Assembly (NCBI GenBank): GCA_033296875.1
Contig: MU860022.1
Span: 124,001 to 188,000 of the forward strand
DNA: 64,000 bases
Direction: 5' to 3'
Source: Achaetomium macrosporum
Lineage: Eukaryota; Ascomycota; Sordariomycetes; Sordariales; Chaetomiaceae
The position numbers were made by a program, and so were the translations under genes. Under the pieces are notes generated by a model. It made no database searches, was not told the origin of the DNA, and was given only the letters and a program-made list of their open reading frames with translations. Below, piece after piece: positions 24,150 through 34,972 of this stretch (position 1 is its first letter; each line of letters begins with the position of its first letter).

Positions 24150-25387
24150 CGCATCAGGTTGAGGAGATGCGGCTGATGACGTGAATGTTAGCAATGATTT
24201 AGAAGTCAGGGAAGGAATGACCACAGCTGTGCCTCAGGAAACAGCACCATATCTTTTCGCAATTTTTCGCGATTCAGACTGAAATTGGCGATCCAAGCGA
24301 ATGAATGTCATAAAATCGTCGTAGTGTGTGAGGGAATAGAAGTTCTTACCAGTAATATCCTCGGCTACTGCCGACCTTCTTGTTCTGACCATGATGTTTC
24401 CGCACACACATGTAATGTGAACGCAACCTTTCAGTGGAGGGTCATAAACGAAAACCGATTAGGGTTGTGAGGAATGAAGTTTAAGGTATCTTGGTGGAAA
24501 GAGGGCTACCGGGCTGCTCTTGACAAAGAGAGGTGAATAAGGTCTGCAGTAGGCCCGACCTTATCAAAGATGCAACCCAAGGGCTGTGCACTTGAGATGC
24601 GAAGGGGAATGAGCGTGGCCGGCTCTGTTTTGGTGACAACGGCAATTCTGGATGAGTTCCGGGGCTGTAAAAAACCATGTGACGGGAAGCGCCGGAACAT
24701 TGAACTGCGGTTGAAGCAGAAAGTTATCGCCACCTCCTTAGTTGCGCCGGGACCAGAGGGAAGGCGGGTCGCGTTTCTGCAAACACGAAGGCACGTGACT
24801 TGCGGAGGAACTTTAATCGCTTGCTGACAGAAGCCCAGCACCCTAAGGTCAAAAAAAGCCGTACGAAGTACGGATTATACCAAGCTTGTTACCCAGATAC
24901 GCTAGTTTAGGCAACAAGGAAAGCAAATAGCATTCAATCAAAAATAGAAAAGAGAAAGGAGCAAAGAAAATAGAAGAAGAAGAGTAAAATAAAAAGAAAG
25001 AAGAAAATAAAGAAGAAAATAAGAAAAAGCAGATCGTTCTGTCTCCCCAACTGTAAGTCCGGCTGATGTCGATGCTTAGTGTACAGCTTTTTTTGGCCAG
25101 ACGGAGCCCAGGCAGCAGCACGCACAGGACGACGGAAATTTTCTGCCAAGTCCCGCCGCCAAGTCGCAGACTACCTGATGCGGTTAGTTCTTGCCAACAT
25201 TTTATGTCCAAAGTCAGGTGCATTGGCGCCGCACTTTAATGGATTCGCCCCTCCTCGCGTCAAAGCGTGTTAAGTCCAACAAGCCTTCCAACTTCGATCA
25301 CCCTTTCCAAATCTTGTCCAATCCAGTACCCCTTCACCTCGAGTACCACTATCGCAACGGTCTCAGCAGTGATTGTGAGCCTTCAAA
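24150..25387. promoter_or_regulatory. Shared divergent intergenic region of RAD16 and RAD7
   Basis: This 1.2 kb separates the two divergent start codons of the NER partners and presumably holds both promoters. A long polypurine/AT-rich tract occupies about 24939-25032. A coordinated promoter is inferred from the arrangement; I did not identify a damage-response element by eye. Confidence 0.55.
24939..25032 (+). repeat. Polypurine A/G-rich tract in the RAD16-RAD7 intergenic region
   Basis: Nearly every base on the plus strand from about 24939 to 25032 is A or G (AAAGAAAATAGAAGAAG-type sequence) with a few scattered T. It resembles the tract at 3835-3915 but is more A-rich. It lies about 350 bases upstream of the RAD7 start; it could exclude nucleosomes or be part of a leader. 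Confidence 0.6.
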
Positions 25388-27425
25388 ATGTGAGTCACCA
25401 TGTTCTCTTGGCAAGCGACATTTGACAAGCAGTTCTGCTGACGAAATTCAGGTCTCGACAGAATCGGCCTCAGCGCCGTATTGTGGGCCCGTTAGTGACC
25501 CTACTGTTGAAATAGAGTCACGTCTTATACTGATGGTATTCTCTGCAGGCAGTCGGCTCTCACTGACTTCTTAGCGGTGGGTTTAAGCACAAATCTTAAT
25601 CCTTAACACTGCCAAATGCTCACCTACCTCCCGGTACCAGTCGCACAATATTTCTGCTTATCAGATTCGTCTGGATGCCGATGCTCGGCGGAGAGCAGCG
25701 CGGAATGAACAAGACGATGCTAACGATCAGAGCAATGAGCAAGCCGCGGTAGCTTCCCCAGCCTCGGCTCCAGCCGTGTCCGCGAGCCCTGCACGGGCTA
25801 CCCGGGGAAGACGCGAACAAAGGACGAGTTCGCGGGACGAGGAGGCGCACAAGAAGGAGCAGAAGGCTATTGATAAGATCAAGGCCAGCAAGAAGTTCCA
25901 GAAACGCAAGCGTGGGGTTGGGGACTCGGAGGACGATGAGGATCTGGTCGACGCACTCCTGAAACGCTCCGCTCCGCTCCCGGGCCAGATGGAGAACTGC
26001 GAGATTTGCGGGACGCGATTCACTGTCACGCCGTACACTCGAAATGGACCCAACGGGGGGTTGCTTTGCAATAAGTGCGGCAAAGAACTCGAGAAAGATG
26101 ACGCCGCAGCCAAGAAGAAGAAAAAGGCAAAACGAGCCAGCGGCGGCGCGGTCGGTATGCGCCGACAAGTGCAGAGCAATATCCTTGATGGGACATATAC
26201 GCTGGGTGCTAAGAGTTTGATGACGTTGTGCATTGAGACTCTTGCAAAGAACATTGATCTTGCCGAAGACTTGGGCGATCTGCCTGCGTCAATCATGGAC
26301 ATGATCGCTCGGAAACTCTCCAAGCACCGGCTCCTTGACTCGAGGACTCTCAGCCTGCTCTTACAACCAACGGCGGAGGATGTCCACGTGTACGACGGTG
26401 CAAAGCTCAGCTCTGACGACTTCATCCGCATCTTCCGCACCGTTCCTGGTCTGAAGAGGCTCAAGGTCCGCAACGGGATTCACTTCAAGGACGATGTCCT
26501 GGACTTCCTGATGTCTCGTCACATTGAACTAGAAGAATTCTACGTTCACGGCGCCAACCTCCTGTCAGAGTCGAAGTGGAAAGAATTCCTTCAGCACAAA
26601 GGCCATAGCCTGCGCTCTCTGCGCGTATACTGGACAGACAAGCACTTCGGCGACGAAGTCCTATCTCTCCTCGAGAGCACGTGTCCCTCCCTGACGCGGC
26701 TTAAGGTCTGCCACAATCAGCAAGTCACCGGCACCGGGGTCGCAGCGATCGGCAACCTCAAGTCCCTCCGCCACCTCAGCCTCGACCTACGCAACGAGGT
26801 CCATCCGGACGTCTACGTCGACGTGCTCAGCAAAATCGGCCCCAGTCTCGAGACCCTTTCCCTCACCCGCATCAGGACGGGAGACAACAGCATCCTGGAC
26901 GCGATTCACACCCACTGCCGCTCCCTCGTGAAGCTCCGCATCACCGACAGTGAGGAGATGACCGACGCGGGCTTCGTACGCTTATTCAAGGACTGGGCCA
27001 ACCCGGGCTTGGTGTTCCTCGACCTGCAGAAGTGCCGGCAACTCGACGCAGCCCATCCACGCAACAATCCCGACGGGATCGGCCTGTGCTCTAACGGCTT
27101 CCGCGCGTTGATAGCGCACTCTGGCAAGACGCTGAAGTTCCTCAACGTACATGGATGCCGGCACATCCAGGCGGCTGCGTTCGAGGAGGTGTTTGGGCCC
27201 GAGAAGGTCTATGATGCGATGAGGAAGCTGGAGATCAGCTTCTGCGAGGAGGTGACTGACTTTGTGGCGGGCAGCATCTTCCGGAGCTGTCCGAACCTGC
27301 GGGAGCTAAATGTGTTTGGGTGCATGAAGGTTAAGGATGTCCGGGTGCCGAGGGGGAAGATCCTTGTCGGCGTGCCGAATGCGAAGGGGATGGTTATCGA
27401 GGGTGATGACGAAGATGATGAGTGA
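25388..27425 (+). CDS. RAD7: Rad7-like leucine-rich-repeat protein (global-genome NER)
   Basis: Rad7 is the LRR partner of Rad16 in global-genome nucleotide excision repair and in a cullin-type ubiquitin ligase. Four exons (25388-25389, 25452-25490, 25549-25576, 25641-27425) give 1,854 bases and 617 residues. The start codon is split: exon 1 ends in AT, an intron with donor GTGAGT, branch CTGAC and acceptor CAG follows, and exon 2 begins with G. The resulting N-terminus reads MSRQNRPQRRIVGPQSAL and then TDFLASHNISAYQIRLDADARR, the conserved Rad7 start. Without splicing, the ATG at 25388 would be followed immediately by a TGA stop. After a disordered basic region (residues about 45-140) comes a Cys-pair motif CEICGTRF...LCNKCGKEL (about 142), then some dozen LRRs (HCRSLVKLRITDSEEMTDAGF and similar) to an acidic C-terminus. 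An annotation starting at the downstream ATG 25776 would lose 45 conserved residues. Confidence 0.94.
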
Positions 27426-30400
27426 GTTATTGAGAACAGCAATGACGGAGTTGGGAAAGGGTATGTTGATAGGTTTAATTTGTCTTTGCAGCAACGACTA
27501 CCTCCCTTCCGTGGCATTCCTGTCTGGCGTTTGGAGGAAAGGGCACATCATGGACTCCAGGGAGAGCAACTGGACTTAAGCTTGAGACAGGCGTGGGACT
27601 CACAGTGCTCGGTGAAACGGCGCCTTGAAGACTGGCTGTGCGGATCGACAGTTTGTCTCAATCTCTTTACTTCCTTGTAGAACATCTTCAGATGCAGTTC
27701 TTGTACAGTACCTAGCAACTATATCTTACACCAGAGTCTTAAAGGCGCGGCGTCGCTGGGCTACATTCGCGATCTGTAATTCTGAATGCCGCGATATGCC
27801 TTCAAGAACAACATCTTGGCTTCCCTGGAGACTTCCCATAAGCCATGGGTCCTCGGTTGCCGGCATGTGTTGTGGTACCGGCTCAGGTCTTTCACGCCAA
27901 GACGAGGTTGACTCATGTCTATCATGTATCTCCATCTTGCGAATCCGCGAGACTCACAGAAGGTTCTGTTTCGCATCCGCACAATCCCGATCTCGCATCC
28001 ATCTTCTATCACTCACAGACACAACCGCCCTTGGCGAGAAGTGGTTGGAAGCTACCTTGCCCACCTCACCCCCAGTGACACAGGTACATGTCATGTATGT
28101 ATGTACATGCACATGCCTTGGAAGGGAGATGGGCACATGTTCTCGGGAGGCCTATGGTCTATTGCCTCGGTATGACGTCGGCAGAACGGGGAATGCTTTG
28201 TGACTGTCTGGCGCTCATGTTCTTTCCCCGTTAGAAAGCCACAACACCGAGAACTGACGAGTCAGTTTTCCGCCGGCCGAAGAGAAACTCCTTCCCTGGG
28301 TGGCTCTCTGTCCTAGAGTACGGAACCAGGCCTACAGTACTTGGCTTGCTCGGCTCTGGCTTGGTAACTTATCCCACCCATCCCGTTGAGGGTGGGATGT
28401 TTTGATGTCAGGCATCTGGACAACGTACACTACAGTAGCGAGGAGGGTCATCAAGCTTCTATCGCTGAAATATACTACCAACAAAGTGGTCCCCGAACAA
28501 CTATACCTATATTTCCGTCTACACGCTAGCTAAGAACTCAGATCTCCAGCTAGTTACTATACATAGTTTAGCTAGGTAGGCTCGGTAAGGTAGGTCCGTC
28601 AACTCCAGTCCTACATCTCACGTCAGCCCGCCGATATGGTGTATCCGAGATAACATAGACTTCTCCGCGCAGTCTGGCAAAGCAGAAAGAAGCTAGCTTG
28701 ACCGGGTACTATTCCTTTTGTCGGCGAGGAGCGCTACTCCAAGTTTACCTACCTGTCTGACAACCTCTCCAATCGCTTCCATCCATCACCCTGGTACGAG
28801 AGAACATACCGATTCTTCTGTAGAGTACTTAGGGCAACGTATGGAAGATGGATACACTTGTCAGCCCTGTGATAGGACGGGTCGTGGGAATCATTCACTG
28901 TTCTGAAGTACCTGTAGGTATCCAGCCGGTTGGCTGCTCTCTGTGCGCTGGATCACATGCTCAGCTACATGACTCGTGACTTATGGGCACCGCTAAGTAT
29001 CGCAGGGCAAGTTCTGGAAGAAGTCCTACGAGTCAGTGTGTGGGTTGACCCAACTTGACCCAACTTGCAAGACGGGCTGCATTATTCCCCCGCTACGGCA
29101 TCCTATACCGGCCGGAGCGCAAAGGGCTAGGAGTTTGGGGTTCGAAGGATTCCTTCATCGAGCTCCTCGGTCCCATTGTTCGAGGCTAATGAACCCTCTA
29201 CGTGACCACCTAAAGCTAGGTATTTGCTGCGCTGAGACCCCCGGTTGCGGACTAAGGCTACAGTGGCCAAGGCGAGATCTAGAGACAGCTGCCGGTCCTG
29301 GAGAGACCGACTTGTCGTTAGACAACGCTGGCCTTGGCCGTTGGAGATGAACGAGGTCTCGATGACTGTGCCGGCGGCTGCCGGGCCCGGAACGGTTAGT
29401 TCTTGGTGGCGGAGGCAGACTAGCGATCTTGCGCCGCGAAAATCCGGGGGTGGCGGCACGATCAGCCCGCCGGGGTCACTGCCGTTGACCGGGGACAGGA
29501 GCGGTGAGGTTCTCGGAGCTTGGGCCTGTCCGAGGAGGTGGAGTATGCAGGTCGGGGTCGAGCCCAGTTGATCGTTCTTGGCCCTTGGGGATTGCGGGGT
29601 CCGGGGAAGCTTGGAGATGCGTCTTAGCGTCCTGTCGGACCCTTGGCATGTGATTGTTTTCGTGGTAAAGCGCCGTTATCGGTATGATACTGCATCCCAT
29701 CACCATCCATACTGTGTATGCGTAAGCACGCGGTCATCCGCTCCCGATATCCTCCGCGGTGTCCGATGCTCGGGAAAAGGTCAGCAACGAGTCGGGTGGC
29801 CGCTCCGGGAGATTGCCGAGACGCCGACTGCCGGACCCGGCTTATATCGGCGAGGCTTACGGGCCAAGCTCCGAGAAGTGTCACGATGGATCATGGAGCT
29901 TCAGAAATGAATTGATGCAATTGGTCCCCTCCGGCGAAACGTCAAGTAGCTGAAGAACTCCCTGAAGCTGAGGGTCGCAGACGGGAGCGAGGGTGATCAA
30001 ACACCTGCGATTTGCATCGTCACAACCGGCCGTTATGCTGACCCTCGGCTCATTGTATGCACAGAAGGCGCTATTGGGCTTCTGCTAGCCAAGGATCCGT
30101 CCGTAGTATGTACACGTGTAGATCATCTTCCTCGAATCCAGCAGTTCCATCGCTGTTCTCCTCATGGAGCCCACAAGCAGACTGCAGCCTTCTGGACCCG
30201 TGAATCTCGGCCCGACGATGGAGATCGCATTCCTCTGTCGACAGGGGGCCCTCGTGGTTGGTGGTTTGCGGGGAGCATGAGTCAGGACAACACAAGTGAT
30301 GAATTGCAGATGGTCCCCAGCGAGAGAAGTCCGGACGGGCAAGGGGTGATGCTCGGTCAGCGAGGCTTGTCAGAGAACAGTGGAGGCCGCCCACAGGCAG

Positions 30401-32568
30401 CGGCACATCAGACATCAGACGCGGTTGTGGTCTGTTTCATCACGCAGTGGTGCTTTCTGGAAGACTTCGCTTAGCCCCCAAGCATTGCCCGGGGTTGCTT
30501 CCGAAGGGGAAATTTCGATTCAGACTGCGACTGGGTCCGGCACCAAGCCCTTGTCAAAAAATCGGGTGATGTCGGGGGACAATGGCTGGAGATCCATGCC
30601 TCTCGAGCTTCCCCTGAGACTCCACCTTAGGACCCACCGATGCCCGATGCTCCATCGCAGGGATCAGCTTGTGGGCCCAGTGACAGAATGACGGGATGCC
30701 CAGACGTGTGCGTGCATCTCTTGGCCGTCTGAAGGCAATTGTCGAGAAGCAGTAGCATCTTGGGTATCTTGCAGTCTGACAGTCTCTGGGATTGTTCCGC
30801 AACATTTTCGAGTTTCGGCAAGATAGAGAATTTCCCGGCGCTTGGCAACGTAAACGTACCTTATTCAGAAGACCGTGCCGTGTGCCGAAACAAGGTGATG
30901 CATGTTCGTTGAACGCTGTGGCATTGACCAGCTTCTGAGGGCTGGTTAGTATTAGGTAACAAACCAGCGGTAAAGCCCCTGACAGAAGGCTTTCACTGCG
31001 TTTGTGTGAGGCAAGGGACTCGGAGAGGCTGGTGTTGCTCGAGCACAGGGCCGAGAACCGATCCCGACATCAGGTCCCAACGGATCGGGACGCGACCTCT
31101 TAGCCAAAACAGGAAACCGTCGCCCCGTCGTCTGATTTCTGATTGGAAGGCAGGCAACCGCCCGGAGTCGTGTTGGGGCCCACCGACTTTTCATCGGCAG
31201 CCCTGAAAATGTGTCGCATGACTGACGCCAATTTCGAAGTTGATTGAGGCAAACGAAGGCAGACAAGTCATGAGACGGGCGACTTCGAACAGGTGACAAT
31301 CGCTTCGGATGTCTGCTATTTTCGCTGCTTGAAATCCGAGAAACAGGGTTGGAGCTTTGCAGGATAGATACATACATACATACACACGCACACACAGACA
31401 CACACACATTTTATTCCGCCCGGCGGGCTTAACCCGAAAGGGCAACTATACCAATTTAACCATACATTTCGCAAAATATGTCCTGATCTCCTTATAGCCC
31501 ATGCAGATTTGCAGGATACAGCTGACGTTGAAAGCTGCCGCCAAGCTGCGAGTCTGTACCTTGGCACTTGGCGTGATGTCTGATGCGGGCAGCCGTGGCT
31601 GGTCCGAGAACCCTACGACGCTGCACAATACAACGGCGCGGCTGCCAAGCCAGCATGTCAAAAATTCTCGGATCAGCCAACTGCACTCTCAACAAATCTG
31701 ACAACAGTTCGGCAAACAACGGAAATTGTAAGAAATGAAAACGAGGAGTGTTGTTTCAATCTGCAATGGAATCCATGGCACGAACGGCCCCTTCGGGTGT
31801 CCCGTCCGGTCTCCACGCAGGTTGTCATCTCGGTGACTCCTCCCTCGAGGCCGCCCGTGTGTAAGTGCTTTCCCAGAAAGGGAATGCTCAACTCGAACTG
31901 CACCAAGTGATGGAGTGTATGTACCTCTTTCCTCAACAAGCGGCCAAAGCCGTGACTCCCAATTCAATTTCTGGCTTCGTCCCAGTACACCGTTGCTTTC
32001 CGGGGGGCCTGGAATGCTCTGACAAGGTGACAAACGCTTTCCACTTTTTATTTCAGCCGCGCCCCTTCTCGTCCAGATGAGGGAGGCGTGTACCGGCAAA
32101 GCTCCCTCGACGCCGGCACGGGCTTGAAACGCGAAGCGTAACCTCCACAGACAGGCCACTGTCGCATCGTGCACTACCGTCACTCTTTTTTTTCCCTCTC
32201 CTTCTCGGCTGGGCATGGTCAAACAAGGAGTTGGTTTGGCGCTGCTTGCGTCGCGGGCGGCCGGCGTACAGAAGAAGGTCTTAAACCGTCTCGCCCTCAG
32301 CAACAAGCGCGTTGGCCGGACGCTGCAACTGTCACTTCTCTTGACCAAGGCTCTGGTGGCCCGGACGACCGCTGCTGCAACCCAAGGGACAAGCACATGT
32401 CCCAGTCGTAATTCTAATAATACCGGTACTGCTAAACTCACTCCGCAGGGGACCCTCTTTCTGCACCTGGTCCAACCCTGCCTCGACCTCGCGCCGTGGA
32501 TTTACAGTCTCGCTCTCCTCGCCCGGCTCCCCTCCCTTCAGTTCTCCCTTCCGTCAGTCACACCTGCC
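27426..32568. other. Large gene-poor interval between RAD7 and malic enzyme
   Basis: About 5.1 kb without a gene I can support. Open frames up to 250 codons occur (27625-28203 plus, 31689-32441 minus) but show no family features or coherent splicing. Visible structure includes an ATGTATGTATGTACATGCACATG-like stretch near 28090, short TAGGTAGG-type repeats near 28560-28600, a doubled TTGACCCAAC near 29044, and a (CA)n/(CATA)n microsatellite at 31367-31409. The last 400 bases belong to the malic enzyme leader, which has two pyrimidine-rich runs. No tRNA or complete transposon is evident. Confidence 0.45.
31367..31409 (+). repeat. CATA/CA microsatellite
   Basis: ATACATACATACATACA passes into CACACGCACACACAGACACACACAC. 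This is a simple sequence repeat of about 43 bases in a gene-poor region and is likely variable in length between strains. Confidence 0.85.
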
Positions 32569-34972
32569 ATGGCGTCGTATCCGAACAGCAGCACATCCAA
32601 TTCCGACATCAACACACCTCGGTCCATCTCTCCTTCCTCCGTGGCGTCAGCTCGGTCGTCACATTCGTCTATATCTAGCTCCAAGCGCATGTCCATCTCG
32701 TCATCACGTCGCATCTCTGCCGCCAATCCCATGTCGTCGGTCGACATCGTCGCCATTGAGGAAGCCATGAGAATGGCGAACCTAGACACCCTTCGGGGCT
32801 ACGCCCAGAATCACTACGCCGAGGTGCAGCAGTATGCGCCTACTGAATACATTAGCCATAGCCAGGCCCTGGGCTACCAGGTGCTCAGCGAGCCCATGTG
32901 GAATAAGGGTGAGTCAGCTGGGCAGTCCCGAGCGGTGTCCCGAGTCTCGACTTCCTTTCAGGCCCGTCTCTCTTCCCCTTCCGGATCCCTCTTTGCACTT
33001 TCACCTCAAGCATAGGTCGTTACTTCTTCCCTTCTTCAAGCTTCCTCGCACCTTCTGCCCCTAGAACGCCGTCCAGTCTTCCTTCACTTGACCATGTCCT
33101 CCGCTCGAGCTCTTCCTCGGCTTCGCGCCTTGGCTGCTAACTGTTCACCTCCTCCACAAGGCCTGTCATTTACACCAGAGCAGCGCATAACCAAGAATCT
33201 TACCGGTCTCATTCCGCACGTCATGGAGGACGCCAAGACGCAGTGCGAGCGCGCGCTCAAGATGATTCGGTCACGGCAGACCGGCATCGACAAGTACCTG
33301 TACCTGTCGATGCTCAAGGGCCAGAATGTCGACCTCTTTTACCGTCTGCTCATCGACAACGCCAAGGAGCTGATGCCGCTCGTGTACACGCCCACCATTG
33401 GCGACGTCTGCCTGCAGTACTCCACGCTGTACACGCGGCCTGAGGCGCTCTACATCTCGATCAAGCAGCGCAAGTCAATCAAGACGATGCTCAGGAATTG
33501 GCGCTACCCGAACCCGGAGATCTGCGTCGTGACGGATGGCTCTCGCATTCTCGGCCTGGGCGACCTCGGCGTGAACGGCGTGGGCATTTCGGTAAGTGAC
33601 CTCGCGAGAGCCAACGGCTGCCAATTCCGATTTTACGGGAGCCGTTGCCGGACGGGTCCCAAGGCGATGGTCGGCTAATGTTGCGTGCATTACCGCAGAT
33701 TGGCAAGCTAGCCCTGTACACAGCGGCTGCGGGAATCCACCCGTCCAAGACGCTCCCCATTGTGCTTGACTGCGGCACGGCCAACGAGGCAAACCTTAAG
33801 GACCCGCTTTACCTCGGCCTGCGCGCCAAGCGTCCCTCTGTTGCCGAGCAGCAGGAGTTCATGGACGAGTTCATGCAGGCTGCTGCGGAGGTCTACCCGG
33901 ACATGGTCGTGCAGTTTGAGGATTTCGAAAGTGAAAAGGCATTCAATTATCTCGACCGTTATCGGCATAACTACAAGTGCTTCAACGACGACATCCAGGG
34001 TACTGGTGCCGTCGTCCTGGGCGGGTAAGTGTTGTGTTCATCCGGCCCCACATGGTTGTTCCACATGCAGCATCTCACCCGCTAACGCTTCGCAGTTACA
34101 TTGGGGCCGTGAATCTCTCTGGTGTGCCGCTCGAGGAGCAACGCCTTGTCTTCATGGGCGCTGGCTCCGCCGGTGTCGGTGTCGCGAAGCAGCTGGTCGA
34201 GTACTACACCAAGCGCGGACTGTCAGAACAGGCGGCCAAGGACAAGTTCTGGCTCGTCGACACCAAGGGTCTTGTGACCAAGGATCGCGGCGACAAGCTC
34301 GCCGAGCACAAGAAGTACTTTGCCCGGACCGACAACAACGGCCACCAGTTCCGCACCCTCGAGGAAGTCATCGAGTATGTCAAGCCGACAGCCCTGGTCG
34401 GTCTGACCGCTACCTATGGCGTCTTCACCGAGTCTGTGGTCCGCGCCCTCAAGGCGTCCGTTGATGCCGGCGGTCTCGGGCGCAGGCCTATCCTGTTCCC
34501 TCTGAGCAACCCGCTCACCAAGGCCGAATGCACCTTCGAGCAGGCGGTGACGTGGACCGATGGCACCGTCATCTTCGCCTCGGGCTCGCCGTTCTCTCAG
34601 TTCACGGTGAAGACTAGCGACCACACCGTGACCTACTACCCCAACCAGGGCAACAACGTCTACGTGTTTCCCGGCATCGGTCTCGGCGCCATCCTTTCCA
34701 AGGCCAGCCGCGTGACGGACAACATGATCTACACGTCGGCTGCCGCGCTGGCCGGCACGCTCAACGCCGAGGAGATCCACAAGGGCCTTATTTACCCGCG
34801 GATCGAGCGCGTGCGCGACGCGAGCCTCATCGTCGCCCGCGAGGTCATGAAGGCCGCGCGGCGCGATGGCGTCAGCCAGCTCCCCGAGGGCCTGTGGCTC
34901 GAGTGGGAGGAGTGGGGCGACCCGGCCCTCGACAAGTACATCAAGTCGAAGATCTACGATCCTCAGCTTTGA
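32569..34972 (+). CDS. NAD(P)-dependent malic enzyme
   Basis: Malic enzyme decarboxylates L-malate to pyruvate and CO2 with reduction of NAD(P). Four exons (32569-32908, 33161-33591, 33699-34024, 34096-34972) give 1,974 bases and 657 residues. The junctions read WNKG/LSFTPEQR, GVGIS/IGKLALY and LGG/YIGAVN. Landmarks are GLIPHVMEDAKTQ, the catalytic Tyr region LVYTPTIGDVCLQYS, the Lys-containing GVNGVGISIGKLALYTAAAG, the metal-binding FEDFE, the motif CFNDDIQGTG and the Rossmann motif FMGAGSAGVG. About 95 residues of Ser-rich sequence precede the conserved domain. The start chosen has a good context (CTGCCATGG). The same frame stays open upstream to an ATG at 32215 that would add 118 residues beginning with a basic, hydroxylated, acid-free stretch like a mitochondrial presequence. 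Whether the enzyme is cytosolic, mitochondrial or both is therefore undecided, as is NAD versus NADP preference. Confidence 0.93.

Noticed and set aside
24150..24224. RAD16 start extended to 24224
   Set aside because: The extension begins with a GTG codon after an in-frame stop and has no ATG before 24149.
25776..27425. RAD7 starting at the ATG at 25776
   Set aside because: That start would drop the conserved N-terminal segment encoded by three upstream exons, which is restored by splicing through a split ATG.
27625..28203. 192-codon plus-strand frame after RAD7
   Set aside because: Amino-acid composition looks random and it runs through an ATGT/ACATG simple repeat; no homology recognised.
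31689..32441. 250-codon minus-strand frame
   Set aside because: It overlaps the leader of malic enzyme in the opposite direction and shows no motif or splice structure.
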